Under the pieces are notes generated by a model, which did not search any database, had not been told where the DNA came from, and saw only the letters and a list, made by a program, of their open reading frames with translations. Of a stretch of DNA of 64,000 nt, positions 24,408 to 35,249 are shown piece by piece. Every line of letters starts with the position of its first letter. Within the stretch, counting starts at the first letter, position 1. The position numbers and the translations under genes are program-made. Origin of the DNA: Kappaphycus alvarezii (Eukaryota > Rhodophyta > Florideophyceae > Gigartinales > Solieriaceae); NCBI GenBank assembly GCA_002205965.3, contig NADL03000011.1:1-64000 (forward strand), written 5' to 3'.

Positions 24408-25714
24408 GTGAGAGCCGTAGAGGCGAGAGACCTGCCGCTCCCGGTGGACATTTCCGAGGAAACGGTTCTACGCGCGGTCCGATGCCTGAACCCTAACTCT
24501 GCACCCGGCCCTGACAGAACATCATCGCGGCTCCTGCAGCTGCTGGCCAACACACGGGTGAGCTCTGAAGCTTGGCTGATGGGTATCTCGGTACTAACAT
24601 TTGCTGTGACGAGACTAACTCATTCCGACCTCCCCAATGAGACAATCCCCGTTATCTCCTATGCGACGCTGTTGCCGATCCAACCCAGGTCAGAAAAGAT
24701 CCGCCCCACGGCAATTGGGACGGCCCTGCGGCGACTGGTGAAAAAGCGTTCCTACCCCAGGCATTGGAAAACACGAGGGAATACCTCGCTCCGCAGGTGG
24801 CCAACGGAAGTACTGCGGACTAGATTCTATCGTACACGAAGCGCGGAAACTGGTCCCCAGCAAAGTGAAGATGAGGCTACGCGCTGGTTTAGTGGATGCG
24901 CATAATGCGTTCAACCGCTTCTCGAGACGGAAAATGATCGAAATCCTTCCAGCCAAAGTGTCGTCGTTAAGCCGCTCTCTGAACATGGTGTATGCTCGTC
25001 AAATGCCGTCGCTAATCTTGCCTGGCATCACACAAGACATCCCCAGCCAAGAAGGGATGCAACAAGGGGACCCAGCAACATTTTGATGTTCTCCCTGTCA
25101 TACACACTGGAAGAGAAATTCTGATCAGACCCAACTCAATCTACAGATGGTAAGGGATGACTGCACCCTGGTAGGCAATCACACTGAGCTCGACAAGGCT
25201 GTCGAGATCCTGAGTCTAAGGGACCTGATCATGGCCTGTATTTAAACCCGGCGAAGACACGCCTATTCGGCCGCGCCACCCTGCCACTGAGACACCCCTA
25301 CTGCACCGCTTTCCAAATGAGAACTTCTCAAATCACGGCATTGACCTCCTCGGCGCCCCGATCGGTTCGCCTCAATTCATGGAGAACTTTCTCAATGAAA
25401 AATTGCAGGATGCAAAAACACGTTTCGCTGATCGAGGATTGGGGATGCTCGCATCCGGTTCCACCTCCACCGTGTTTTGCCTCGGCATGCAAGCTACATC
25501 ATGTGATGAAGCTAACACCGCCGAGTGCAACAAGCGTCCTGCAATGAGATTTGACCAAGAACAGATGGAATATTACTCGCGGTCAAACAACGTCGATGAC
25601 AAGTGCGGTCCGCCAGCAAGTGGCTCTTCCGTTGCGCCTCGGAGCCATGGATTCACATCCGTGGCAAGGGAATTTAGTCGTATGCGGCCAGCATCATCGA
25701 CTCCGAACTGGTGA
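24408..25714 (+). pseudogene. Reverse transcriptase domain (family A)
   Basis: The N-terminal fingers read EETVLRAVRCLNPNSAPGPD near 24,460, then LPIQPRSEKIRPTAIGTALR at 24,675, then in another frame LVDAHNAFNRFSRRKMIEIL at 24,890, which holds the first catalytic Asp region. A QEGMQQGDPA motif lies at 25,050. The metal-binding YxDD box survives only as RDDCTLVG near 25,155, with the aromatic residue lost. LLGAPIGSPQF and MENFLNEKLQDAKTRFADRG follow at 25,350-25,440. At least five frame changes are needed. The protein would copy its own RNA at the target site; this copy is not intact. Confidence 0.7.
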
Positions 25715-26079
25715 CATGCCCCGATGATCCTAGCGTAGCCCAGAACCGTGCACAAAGCATGCACGTGCTGATAGCTACTTGCTCGAGTTTTTCCGACGAC
25801 TCCACCCAAGCTCCTCTGACGGACATGGCGGTCTTCCAGAAGCGCTGAGAGCGCCCAGTCTTGCAAACAAGCCCGATAATATAGACAGCATTTTGATTCG
25901 GGCCGGGTGCAAGTCGGCAACAGAGGTATTTTGGAAAGAAGACGAATGGGGGAGGTTCCCAAGCATCGCGCTGCATACGGATGCTGATATTCGGCGAAGG
26001 ATCCACAGCCAGGCATACTTGGAGATGCCTGCTGCAGCCTTTCTGACGAACCTATAATAAGATGTGGTCAGTGATGCTA

Positions 26080-26760
26080 CGCCGCCACCTCGGAGTTCAC
26101 TTGTTTGACTAAACCATACCGCTGCAATGCACAGAGTGCAACAGGCCCATGGACAACCGAGAAGATCATGAAGCGGATTTTTGCAAAAAGGCTTGGGATG
26201 GACCAATCGGCACAGCGCCTAAGTGAAGGTATTGGCCGACAAATGTTCAAGGCGGCAGGAGTCGGCCTCCAATATGACGTAAAGTACTTACTACCCGGAC
26301 TGAATGCACTGCCTGCCGATATTCTAGTGTACCCGTGGTCGAAAGAGATCAACACTTTTGCCCCACCTCCGGTGGCGCACGACGTCACAATAACATCGCC
26401 ATTCCAAAGGGTTCATATCCATTGGAGCGCGCGAGGCGCGCGCCGTTGCCAATGCAGCGGAAAGACGAAAATAGGGAGCTTGCCAGCAAAATAATGGCCA
26501 TCCCCGGTGAAGCCCTCCAGGACGATCGAAATTGGGATGAAAATTTGTGCCGCTAGCCTTCGACTCGCTTGGATTGCTGTCTGCGACGACGTCGAGGTAA
26601 TCGACGAATTCACGGGCGCTGCCGCAACCTGCAGCGGATTTTCGTCAGGACGGGTGGGACTTTGCTTTATCAGCAGCTTAGTTATACGATTGCGTCCACG
26701 TGTACCGCGTCTGTAGTATGTCGCGCCTCACAACATGCAGAGTTTAGCCACCCTATCCAA
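26080..26760 (+). pseudogene. Family A RT element, C-terminal nuclease-like domain
   Basis: Reading across frames: a Cys motif LQCTECNRPMDNREDH with a downstream FCKKAW (26,125-26,195), the domain core MFKAAGVGLQYDVKYLLPGL, then LPADILVYPWSKEI and HDVTITSPFQRVHIH (26,240-26,425), and the tail FVRTGG, LLYQQLSYTIAS and ASQHAEF up to 26,760. The D...(x20)...DVTI pattern with a preceding Cys/His group looks like a zinc ribbon followed by a PD-(D/E)XK-type fold; this is inference. The second copy at 35.25 kb shares LFKAAGAGVHYEV and SDITVSSPFQ. Confidence 0.6.
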
Positions 26761-26990
26761 ATATACTAATTCGTATGTATTCTTGTTTTTCTGTGTCTGG
26801 TCGTCTGTCGCCTTTTACCGTAGGGTAGCGCACGAGCTCGCTGATTGGCCACAATAACACGCACGCACACACCGCTGATTGGTGCGCTAGTGCTCGGCCA
26901 AACGCCGTCGTTATCACACGCACCGATTGATCCTAACGAGAGTAAGTTTTCGTCCGCTTGTAAGAACAGCAACTGCTTCTACAATTTAAC

Positions 26991-28140
26991 GATGCCGCCC
27001 GAGGAGGTCGTGGCCGAGGACCTCCCCGGAGTGATGAAGTAAGAAAAAAAGAACCGGGAGTGAGAAGCACGTCGCCGACAAAACATGTCAGAGGAGCACC
27101 GAGAGCGATTAAGAATGAGAAATAGGGATCAGGGAGCGGCGCGGCGAGCAGCTCAGAGAAAGCAGAGATCAAGCCTTCATTTCAGCATTGCAATCTTGGC
27201 GTAAGTCCCGCAGCCTCAAGGTACAGCACAAGTACCGCAAGTACAAGGTCAAGGTCTAAGTGCTCCTAAACAAGTTTTAAAGTCCCCTCAAGCTCAAAAG
27301 GGTGCTCCAAGAAACCGAAGACCCGATGAAGAGGGCCTATATGAGATACAACCTGTTATCTTTTGCGATCAATATGTGCAGCAACGCTCTATCGCAGGCC
27401 GAAACGTACCAGAAGCCTCATCAACGCATGTGAGCATCTGTAGAGACCTTGCTGATGAGATTAAACCAGTTCGAAAGCGTCCAAGAGCATCAGAAAGAGC
27501 CGTGGCACCAAAGGGCATTAGAATGTAGCGGGAAGAAGGAGGAAGAATGCAGATGTAGCGGCACGGCGGAGAGCGCAAGAAAAGTTAGAAGCTGTCGCAG
27601 AGAGCAGGAGGAAAGACAGAGAGAGGCAAGGTGCCAGAAGGAAGAGATTATAGGAAGAAAGAGAAAGTGCAGCAACTGCTCGCGGATCTGCTCAAACCGG
27701 GAATGCACAGGATGAGATACAGACACCACCCAGTGACGATCGAGCGAGGATGCGAAGAAATAGAGCACAGGAGAATACAGATGCTACAGGAGCGAGACAG
27801 CTTCCAGATAAGATTGCAAAGTTTAACACTAGAGCAACAGAGTCGATGCCGCAGCGATCAATGCGTCAAGAGACTAACCGCATTTCAACCGCTCGTGCAA
27901 GAGAAGATGAGACTACTCCAGTTCGATCCGCACTCCAGGAAGCAGATCGCCTTTACAATCTCGACACGAGGAAACTCCAAATCAGGATCAACAGCAAAAC
28001 CAGCAGCAAACCCAGCGATAAGACGAGATCGAACACTTTCAAGATACCCGCTACGAGTTCGCATCCGGAGCTACTTGGAGGCTCCTCGGGCTCAATCTTA
28101 TCGACAGAAAACCTCCGTTGTTCGCCCCAAGATTCACCTC
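26991..28140 (+). pseudogene. Helitron protein, Arg/Glu-rich N-terminal region
   Basis: An ATG at 26,991 opens a short frame (PPEEVVAEDLPGVMK). Further pieces in shifted frames are MSEEHRERLRMRNRDQGAAR followed by RAAQRKQRSS (27,085-27,170), a charged stretch at 27,450-27,770, and ARQLPDKIAKFNTRATESMP with QRSMRQETNRISTARARED at 27,795-27,915. The spaced Arg/Glu/Thr pattern resembles the repetitive N-terminal regions seen in Helitron and Pif1-like element proteins. No catalytic motif is visible. The frame is uncertain and this part could include a separate small protein. Confidence 0.4.
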
Positions 28141-30438
28141 GAAAATCACCACACCATGTACTTCCCGGAAGGTGCTGAAACAGCTGTTGCTGCACAGTCA
28201 AGACCGGGAACCAAACTCACCGAGTGGTTCAGGTGCAACGAAATGTATCCCGGAGCTAGATATATTCGCTACGATGAATAACCACGATAATTTACTTGGA
28301 ATACAAGTCTCAAGACTTGGTACCCAAGACACTCAATCAAAAAGAGACGCCCAGCCGGCTAGACGACCTCTAAGACTTTACACGCCGTGGTTAGGACGTA
28401 GTAGGGGTCTATACACTGTCAGTCCAAGGGAAAACGAGCGGTACATCTTGCGACTGCTACTAACGCAAGTATCAGGAGCTACCTCCTTCGAAGCTTTGAG
28501 AACCATTGACGGAGAGCAATGCGCAACGTATCGAGATACGTCTCTCAATCTTGAACTGCTAGTAGATGATACAGAATGGATAAACGCACTAAGAAAGGCT
28601 TTCAGGTCTTCCTTTGTACCGCTCACCCATGTGTTCGCAACCATCCCCGCGTTCTGTTAGAACTCGGATCCGCTCACTCTATGAAAGGAACGCAGGAATT
28701 GTTCGTCACAGATATTCGTCACAGAGCTAGAGGTCCTATCAATGCAGCCGGGCGCAGGCAGCGACGTCACGCGGAGGACGGTGCTTCCTACATCCTTCTC
28801 GAGCTACAACAGTTCTTTGTCTCCATTGTAGTTACACACTTTCAAGCTTCAATCTTCCCTCTCTCTCTGAGCACATCGAGCTTCCTATCGCCGAAATTGC
28901 ACATGAGCAACTCTCCGAAAAAAATATTCGTCAACACCGCGAGGAAACAGTCCAGCGTTCCGTCCGGCTGTTCAACCAAGGTTAGGAAAATTCTTTCAAC
29001 CAGGTTATTGGTTCCATGTTTCCCGGAGTTTCTGCTCAATAATCAGAGACAACGTCAGCTCTCTGGGGCTGGATCTTCCTCGAAGCACCGTAAAGTCTTC
29101 TTCCTGGATGCGCTTGGAGCTACCGGCAAGACATTCGTCACTCGCTCTATCCGATCCTACGTTCAATTGAGAAGGCGCACAGTTCTTCCTGTGGCTACCC
29201 CCGCAGTCGCCGCAGTACTTTTGGATGGAGGGAGAACAGCGCACTCCACCTTCAAGATTCCCATACCAGCTTTCGAGGACAGACATGTCATATAAACGAT
29301 TCTACTGTTTCTGATACAATAAGACATGCACCCCTTATTACTTGGGACGAGATTTTTATGTTGGTCATATTCTGTTAGGAGGCCGTCGACCGAAGACTGC
29401 GTGACCTCACACGAACAGACCTTCCCTTCGGAGGAAAGTACATTCTCTTCTCTGGTGACTTTCGACAGATTCTTCCCGCCGTTCCAGGTGGTTCGCATAA
29501 GTCCGCGAGCACACGCAAGCACAAATCACAAAAGCATGCATCAAGTCTTAAACCCTCTTCCAGTCCTTTAAGACTCTCCGTCATACAGAGAATATGAGAT
29601 TGACTGTGCTAAGGCAAGATCCAGACGCATAAGAAGAATCCTCCAGTTCCCTTCATTTCTTTCAGATGTCGGCGAGGGAAAAGTCCCAGGTACAGAGTAT
29701 GGGCACATCATGATCCAGCTACCATACTACCTTGAAAAAACCCATCTTTAAGACATCTGTGCAGGCACGTCTTCGATGGAATCTCAACAAACTATCAAGA
29801 TCCAGAATGGCTTACTTCAAGAGCTATCCTAACAACAAGAATAGCAGACCTGCCGAGATCAATGATTTAGTCAGCAAAATGATTTCCGGCCCTTATCTAC
29901 GCGTTATAAGTGCCGACAAAGTCGACAATGAAGAGGAGAATTCTCTCTGATATCCAGTTAGATGCTCAACACCTTGACAGCCGGATCCACGCTTCCAGAT
30001 CACTTTATCAGACTCAAAGGGGCTTCAAAAGTAATGCTGCTTCGTAATCTAGACCTCTCGAACGGTCATGTGAACGGCACAAGGTACACCGTCGAAGAAT
30101 GTCCATCTACGTGTTGCAATTTCGCGTCGCACCGGCGCTTACAAGGGCAAACGATACACACTCACTCGCATTCCCTGTAGCCCCGGCGAAGACAACTTTC
30201 TTATCCCAGGCTTTACAAGAACCCATTTTCCCATTCGCATTTGCTTTGGACTCACTACCAGCAATTCCAGGGCCAGTCTTTCCCAGGACGACTTGGCTTA
30301 GATCTGCGCGACACCTGCATTTCATGGACACCTGTATGTCGCTTTTCTCCGCATTACCAGCCGACAAACCTAATGAAATGCAGTTTCCTTGGAAGCATAA
30401 CGCGTAATGTAGTTTATCCTGAGGTTCTATCCAATTAA
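28141..30438 (+). pseudogene. Helitron/Pif1-like helicase
   Basis: Pre-helicase segments are YFPEGAETAVAAQSRPGTKL (28,155), TEWFRCNEMYPGARYIRYDE (28,218) and GLYTVSPRENERYILRLLLT (28,405), then SGATSFEALRTIDGEQCATY. Walker A reads GATGKTF at 29,116-29,136 (usual GGTGKTF), with LLDGGRTAHSTFKIPIP downstream. Walker B reads ITWDEI at 29,337-29,354, then FSGDFRQILP near 29,455. The C-terminal part has LNTLTAGSTLPDHFIRLKGA and VMLLRNLDLSNGHVNGTRY at 29,965-30,090, and GQSFPGRLGLDLRDT near 30,270, ending NVVYPEVLSN at the stop. The helicase would unwind DNA for rolling-circle transposition. About eight frame changes break it. Confidence 0.75.
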
Positions 30439-30546
30439 AAGTTCACAGTTCTCTTCGAAAAAAACTTCAGAATTGGGCGCACGAACGAATTCCGCCCCAC
30501 GAAGCTTGTTTTTTCAAACCTAATTTATTTTCGTTTTGCTACAGTG

Positions 30547-30594
30547 GGGTATTCAAGACTTTGCATGTTAGGGTATTCAAGACTTTGCATGTTG
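30547..30594. repeat. 24-bp perfect-to-near-perfect direct duplication
   Basis: gggtattcaagactttgcat followed by gtt is repeated immediately, with only the last base of each unit different. It lies about 110 bp past the helicase stop and may be a duplication at or near the element end. Confidence 0.75.
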
Positions 30595-30689
30595 CACCTG
30601 CATATGTCTATGGTAAAGTACACATCACCTTGCTGTCCCGCTCAACATACACATCGTAGTTTCAACTACCATTTGCTGGAAACTTCCAT

Positions 30690-31230
30690 CGGATCTCAGC
30701 CATACGAACTATCGCAGTAAACAAACCCGATGTTACCGGTTGGTGGCATGACTCGCAGACACGTTTGTTTGGTTCAGATCTCTCCAAAGCTACCCAACCT
30801 CCTATCGTCGAGCAGCCACAACCCGGCCATGCAGTTCGTCCGGACACCAAGGCGCTTGGAGAGAACGACGGCATGGACTATTATGACGTAACCGTTATCC
30901 ATCCCCTGACACCCGCCTGCTTTCTCGTCCTGGCGCGATGCCCACTCAAGCCCCTTAACTATGCTTGCCTGGGCAACGACACTCGCTTTGCCGAGTTGAT
31001 ACGTTCCAAGGGTCCTGGGTATCGCTTCATTGCCCTTTTACTCTCCATGATGGGGGCTGGCACCCTTCCGCTCGGTACTTCGCCAACGGGGTTGCAACTG
31101 GCATTGCCGCACGAGCAGCTTTTCCAAATGCTGATGCGCAGCGAACATTGTTAGCTCGTGACGCGGCGAGACTCGTCCAGAATAACGCCAGTTGTTTGTT
31201 GGAAGAAGTTCTGAGCGACACTTAGGCCAC
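30690..31230 (+). pseudogene. C-terminal remnant of RT element family B, copy 2
   Basis: The plus strand reads FGSDLSKATQPPIVEQPQPG, HAVRPDTKALGENDGMDYYD and VTVIHPLTPACF in one frame (30,765-30,930). Across a shift it continues as YFANGVATGIAARAAFPNAD and ARDAARLVQNNASCLLEEVL (31,077-31,210). The second part matches copy 1 at 1.9-2.1 kb on the opposite strand at both DNA and protein level. Copy 2 keeps the DVTVIHP motif that copy 1 has lost. The upstream RT domain is absent, so this is a 5'-truncated fragment. The D...DVTV pattern again suggests a nuclease-like fold. Confidence 0.6.
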
Positions 31231-32699
31231 AACTTGAAATTGTGTACGCAGTTTATTTCAGAGACCCTTCGTTCTGAGGATATGTGCAGTAAATGGCTAT
31301 GTAGTATGCGCGGTGTAAGCGAGGGGAAGCGGGAAAGCAAGCCACAGAGAACGGGTACAAAGGTCCCCCAGATCAGCCGTGGCCTGTGTTTGGCCGAGAC
31401 CTTTCGTACAGTATACACTGTACAACAGGTTACATTACTTGCAGTAGTCCTGGTCTGCGATTGCTCTTAGCAGGAAAATTAAGTATACCAACCCATTCAA
31501 GTAAACCAACCCAATCAGTAAACCCGATGTTCCCCCTGTCCCGCTCGAAGCAGCACGTTGCCGACGTGGCACAAGTGTTTAGCTCCTGGCCGAATAGTCG
31601 GACCAGTCAGTGTACTGTACAATTTGAAGTACTGTAAGTTATTAGTGGTGTGTGTAATGCTCGCGGGCATTGGTGCCAGCTTACAGTATTTCAAAGTGAC
31701 GTATAATTTGTATCGAACAGTATTGTACTGTAATTGAACTTGGTAGAATAGTGTTCCGTGATTTGTGGATGAGGAAAACGGAGGACGAAAAAAGTGGGGA
31801 TGGAGCAATGGGCAATAGCCGTAGAACAGCTTGAAAAAGCCGATTGCAAGGGGGGCAACATGTGGTCATTGTACACCCTGCTCGAGGGTATATATTTCAA
31901 CGGATTGGCCCGAGCAGCAGCAGGGAAAATGTTGAATATTTTCCCTCCAGTTTATTGAACAAGAACAGCTGTACAATACAGTAGGGTACATGTTTACCCT
32001 CCATTTGCAAGGAAATTTAGAAAGCCTCTTATGGCGCATATTTCGAGACATATTGGCCCGTCACGCATTTTTTTTGTTTCGCATCCACATGGTCCAATAG
32101 AAGTTTGTTGATGTGAAAATTTCACTGTAGCACCAAGGGTAAACACATTCCCGCAACTGATTCATGATAGTAATAAAGTCAGCAGCGTAGAGGATTATGT
32201 TACGTACCACGTCTATACGGCAGCCGCTGGTCCAAAAAGGATGGGGGCCAAGTGCCGCATCTTGACGCCCTCTACGCCAGAAAGTTATAACATCTCCTCA
32301 TTTCAACCCTCCATTTACGCATTTTACTTCAAGCTATACGATTCGCAGTGCAAGTTGCATCGACCATGGAAGGCCTACCAGGTTCCTAACCCCTTGTGAA
32401 AGAACCCATCGAGCAATGCGAGTCCGGCGCCACACCGGCCCCATCTCACTTCGGCTTTATTCCCTCCGATCAGAATATCCATCTACAATAATAGAATCAA
32501 CCCCATCCTATACAAACTCACATCTTCCACACCATTATCCCATCGTCATCACCCCATTTGCACGCGTTATCTTCAAGCCAAGTACAGCATTGCCATTGCC
32601 CTTACATAACGGCATCCGTTAGATTTTTTTCCCTTTACAGCTATTTCCGCTACACTCGGCGCCCAAACCCTCCTCCCTCACATGCCAACGAAACATTAT
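31231..32699. other. No gene recognised; GTAC-rich palindromic words
   Basis: Short frames on both strands have no recognisable features. Clusters of tactgtac and gtacagta words occur at 31,405-31,430, 31,606-31,640 and 31,715-31,735. The rest appears to be unique DNA. Confidence 0.4.
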
Positions 32700-33260
32700 G
32701 GAATACAACTCCCGTGACTTTATCCACTCTTCTCACCTGATCCAAACTCAAAACACTTTGACCGAAAACCCCGACGCCTCTCCACTCCTTTCCGATCTCC
32801 TCTACACCACGCCGCCCTCTCAGTTCCTTGCCTTCCTTTTTCAACTCAAGCAACATCACTCTTTATCTTAATCATCTCTCTTCACCATTCATCTTACCAT
32901 GCCAAACTCCCCTGCAACTGTTCATCACACAGGACTGTCCGAAATTTCCAACCTTGATCATCCCCACCACCCCCCTCTTCCCCGCCAATTCATCCGCCAT
33001 GAATTCCCACGAACTGAAGCTCACCTCCTTCCTACGATTTCCCTCCCGCCCTCCTCTCATCCCCACCAAACCCATTTCCCACCATCCACATTTTCGTCCT
33101 CACCCACACCCTCGCCATCCTCCCCATTTAAATTTCCCTCCTTCCATCATTTTCCACTCTCCTTGCCCACGCGGCCCCCACGCGCCCTAACACCACTTCG
33201 ACCTTCCGACTACTCGACTACAACGCTAAATACTACTACCTCCTCCTCTTCCTCTTCTTT
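32700..33260. other. Strand-asymmetric pyrimidine-rich tract upstream of the glycosyltransferase
   Basis: For about 550 bp the plus strand is almost G-free and C/T/A-rich (for example cctccccatttaaatttccc). All three plus frames stay largely open and encode Pro/Ser/His-rich low-complexity sequence, which is a composition effect. It probably represents promoter and 5' UTR sequence, or a low-complexity N-terminal extension, of the downstream gene. Confidence 0.5.
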
Positions 33261-33351
33261 CAATGATGATACCTCAACAGTCTTTGGTACAGAGTCTGTT
33301 CCATACCGCCCCGTCACCCGTGTTTCCACAACTGCCGCCGATGATACCGAC

Positions 33352-34927
33352 ATGGACAGCCGTTCTTCTTGTCCCGATTTTCATTCCAACCCCTGGAATA
33401 CAACGCCGGAGCATTTTCGTGATATCTCCTTTCTGGGGCCCATCACCTTGCATCGACTTTTCATTCTATTATGGGTTGGTGGCACAGGCGCGGGCTTGTA
33501 CTTTTTGCAAAACTTCATATGGCCGCCAAATGCACGCGTTGACATGCAGTCATTGATGGGTATCATATGGTTGATTCCTTTACCGAGCAGTTTGGCGTTT
33601 TTTGTTGGCGCCTTATGGTTTCGATATAACACCAAACTGGACAAGGTCGAAAAGATCAAGTACAACGTTGCGTTTCGCATCGTATCGCGCGGAATCAACC
33701 CACGATGTTTGTTGTCAACGATTCGACGGTGTCAAAGGGAAATGCGAGCGTCCCCGATGTTCCCGTATTTGATTGAAATTGTGACGGATGGTGATGTGTT
33801 TGAGGCGCCGATGGACGTCGATGTGATTCATTTGAAGGTGCCGGCCGATTTTCGTCCCCCAAACGGGGCGCGCTTCAAGGCGAGGGCTCTGCATTACGCG
33901 TGTCAGTATTCCGTGGTACCAGGGGACACGTGGGTTGTTACATTTGGATGAGGAGTCGCAGTTGACGAGTAGCGGGATCAAGGGGATTGCGAAATGATTG
34001 GGGAAAGCGAGGCCAGTGGCAAGGTGAATAGGGTAGGACAGGGGATGATTTTGTATCATCGAGGCTGGAAAAGTCATCCGTTTTTGACATTGGCGGACAT
34101 GAGACGGACGGGGGACGATTTGGGGCACTTTTTTCTGCAGCATTCGCTTGGTTTCACGATTTTTGGGTTACATGGATCATTTGTGGTGGTCAGACAAGAT
34201 AAGGAAGCAGCATTGGGTTTGATGTGGGGGAAGGGGAAGTATCACGGAGGATGCGTGGTGGATTTTATTGGCGATGGAAAGAGGATACAGGACGGTGTGG
34301 GTGGACGGATATTTGGAAGAGCAGGCGACGCAGAGTTTGACGGATTTCATGAAGCAGCGAAGGAGATGGTACGTGGGATTGTTGAAGGTAGGATTGTACT
34401 GCCCGGTCAAGGTACGGTATCGGATATTGCTGATGTTGAACACTTTAAGCTGGGTGCTGTTACCTATTGTCATGCCGCTACAGATAGTGTACTTGGGTCT
34501 GAGCTTTGCATACGAGAAACAGATAATATGGTGGATTCGGATTCTCAGCAATTCCACTTTTCGATAACGACGTTGGTCTACTTGAGTGGGTTGGTAATTA
34601 ACATGAGGGAACATGGAACTGTTTGGTGGAGAGGATGTGTGGGTGATTTTGGAAATTGTGCTGATGCCGGTGTTTTTCATGATGGAGGTAGCAAGCATTC
34701 TGATGGCGTTTTTCTCACCCTTCTCCAAGGGAGCAAAGGGTTTCATGTGGTGAAAAAGTCTGGGTCCACACGATCGAGCATTATTTCGCGATCGACTGAC
34801 TTTGTACGTGGCCAGGTATGTGCTAGAGGTGAATGTCACGGAATGGCAGGGAAGAGTGAAGGATGTAGGGCCCAAATTCGTTTTCGAAGAATATTCGCAA
34901 TTGGATAGCATGGGTGACGGCCGTTAA
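33352..34927 (+). CDS. Egghead-like family 2 glycosyltransferase, frameshifted
   Basis: A membrane glycosyltransferase related to animal Egghead/BRE-3 and other processive GT2 enzymes. Two N-terminal membrane segments lie at about 33,445-33,510 and 33,571-33,620. The GT-A domain has a TDGD motif near 33,782, the metal-binding HLDEES at 33,941-33,958, VGQGMILYHRG near 34,035, TEDAWW at 34,244-34,261 and the acceptor motif QRRRW at 34,355-34,369. A hydrophobic C-terminal part (LNTLSWVLLPIVMPLQIVYL) and the tail EVNVTEWQGRVKDVGPKFVF lead to a stop at 34,925. The ATG at 33,352 is chosen because conserved sequence starts soon after; the open frame extends upstream to 32,899 through low-complexity sequence. 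At least six single-base shifts lie between 33,937 and 34,850, yet every catalytic motif is kept. Substrate is unknown; a mannosyl- or glucosyl-transferase onto lipid is the family expectation. It is either a recent pseudogene or a gene with sequence indels. Confidence 0.75.
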
Positions 34928-35249
34928 ACAAGGGAGCAGGCGATCATTCCAGCTTGCAGCCATCCCTCGCAACCGCGAAATGGATGCGGTACTAATGTCC
35001 TCAGCATCGTAATTCTGGCGGGAGGTGCAGTACCCTAGCACATACAGTAGTGCTATGAGTGGGAATAATTTCATTGGTCGTTAAAAGTGTCTAACAAGTA
35101 AAATTACAGATTGAAACAGTTCCAAGCCTCGATATGTACACGTGTAATGGTATGGCAGTCAATGATTTCATTGAGAGATTTTTGCACTGCAGTTACAGTA
35201 TATTGTAGGTTCCCGTCTTCGACGAAATTGCCCCACAACTTTGCGCGGA
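34928..35249. other. Spacer, nothing recognised
   Basis: About 320 bp between the glycosyltransferase end and the family A RT tail. No domain, repeat or hairpin is evident apart from a single tacagtagtgc word. Confidence 0.4.

Larger units (their letters stand above)
24396..26760 (+). mobile_element. Reverse-transcriptase element, family A, copy 1
   Basis: A single plus-strand coding region about 2.35 kb long, broken by frameshifts, contains an RT polymerase domain followed by a Cys-containing connector and a C-terminal domain. The C-terminal domain is duplicated elsewhere in the window (35.25-35.9 kb). The layout resembles the RT plus C-terminal nuclease-like domain proteins common in algal and protist genomes. 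No LTR, poly(A) tail or target-site duplication was found. Confidence 0.65.
26990..30438 (+). mobile_element. Helitron-type element (Pif1-like helicase), decayed
   Basis: A plus-strand coding region of about 3.4 kb runs from an Arg-rich N-terminal part to a complete but frameshifted superfamily-1 helicase. The segments between the catalytic motifs match the helicases found in Helitrons and their relatives. A recognisable HUH Rep nuclease was not found upstream, so the element may lack it or carry a diverged one. I could not locate a TC start or CTRR end. The 24-bp direct duplication at 30,547-30,594 lies just beyond the helicase stop. Confidence 0.65.

Noticed and set aside
25573..26388. Three overlapping minus-strand frames of 103-147 codons
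   Set aside because: They lie opposite the family A RT coding strand, which carries the recognisable domains; no function is visible on the minus strand.
32828..33190. Long overlapping Pro/Ser/His-rich open frames in several frames
   Set aside because: The plus strand is almost free of G, which removes most stops in all frames. Openness here is a composition effect, so separate genes are not supported.
34177..34911. 244-codon minus-strand open frame under the glycosyltransferase
   Set aside because: It has no recognisable domain, and the plus strand in the same place encodes conserved GT2 motifs, so the minus frame is incidental.
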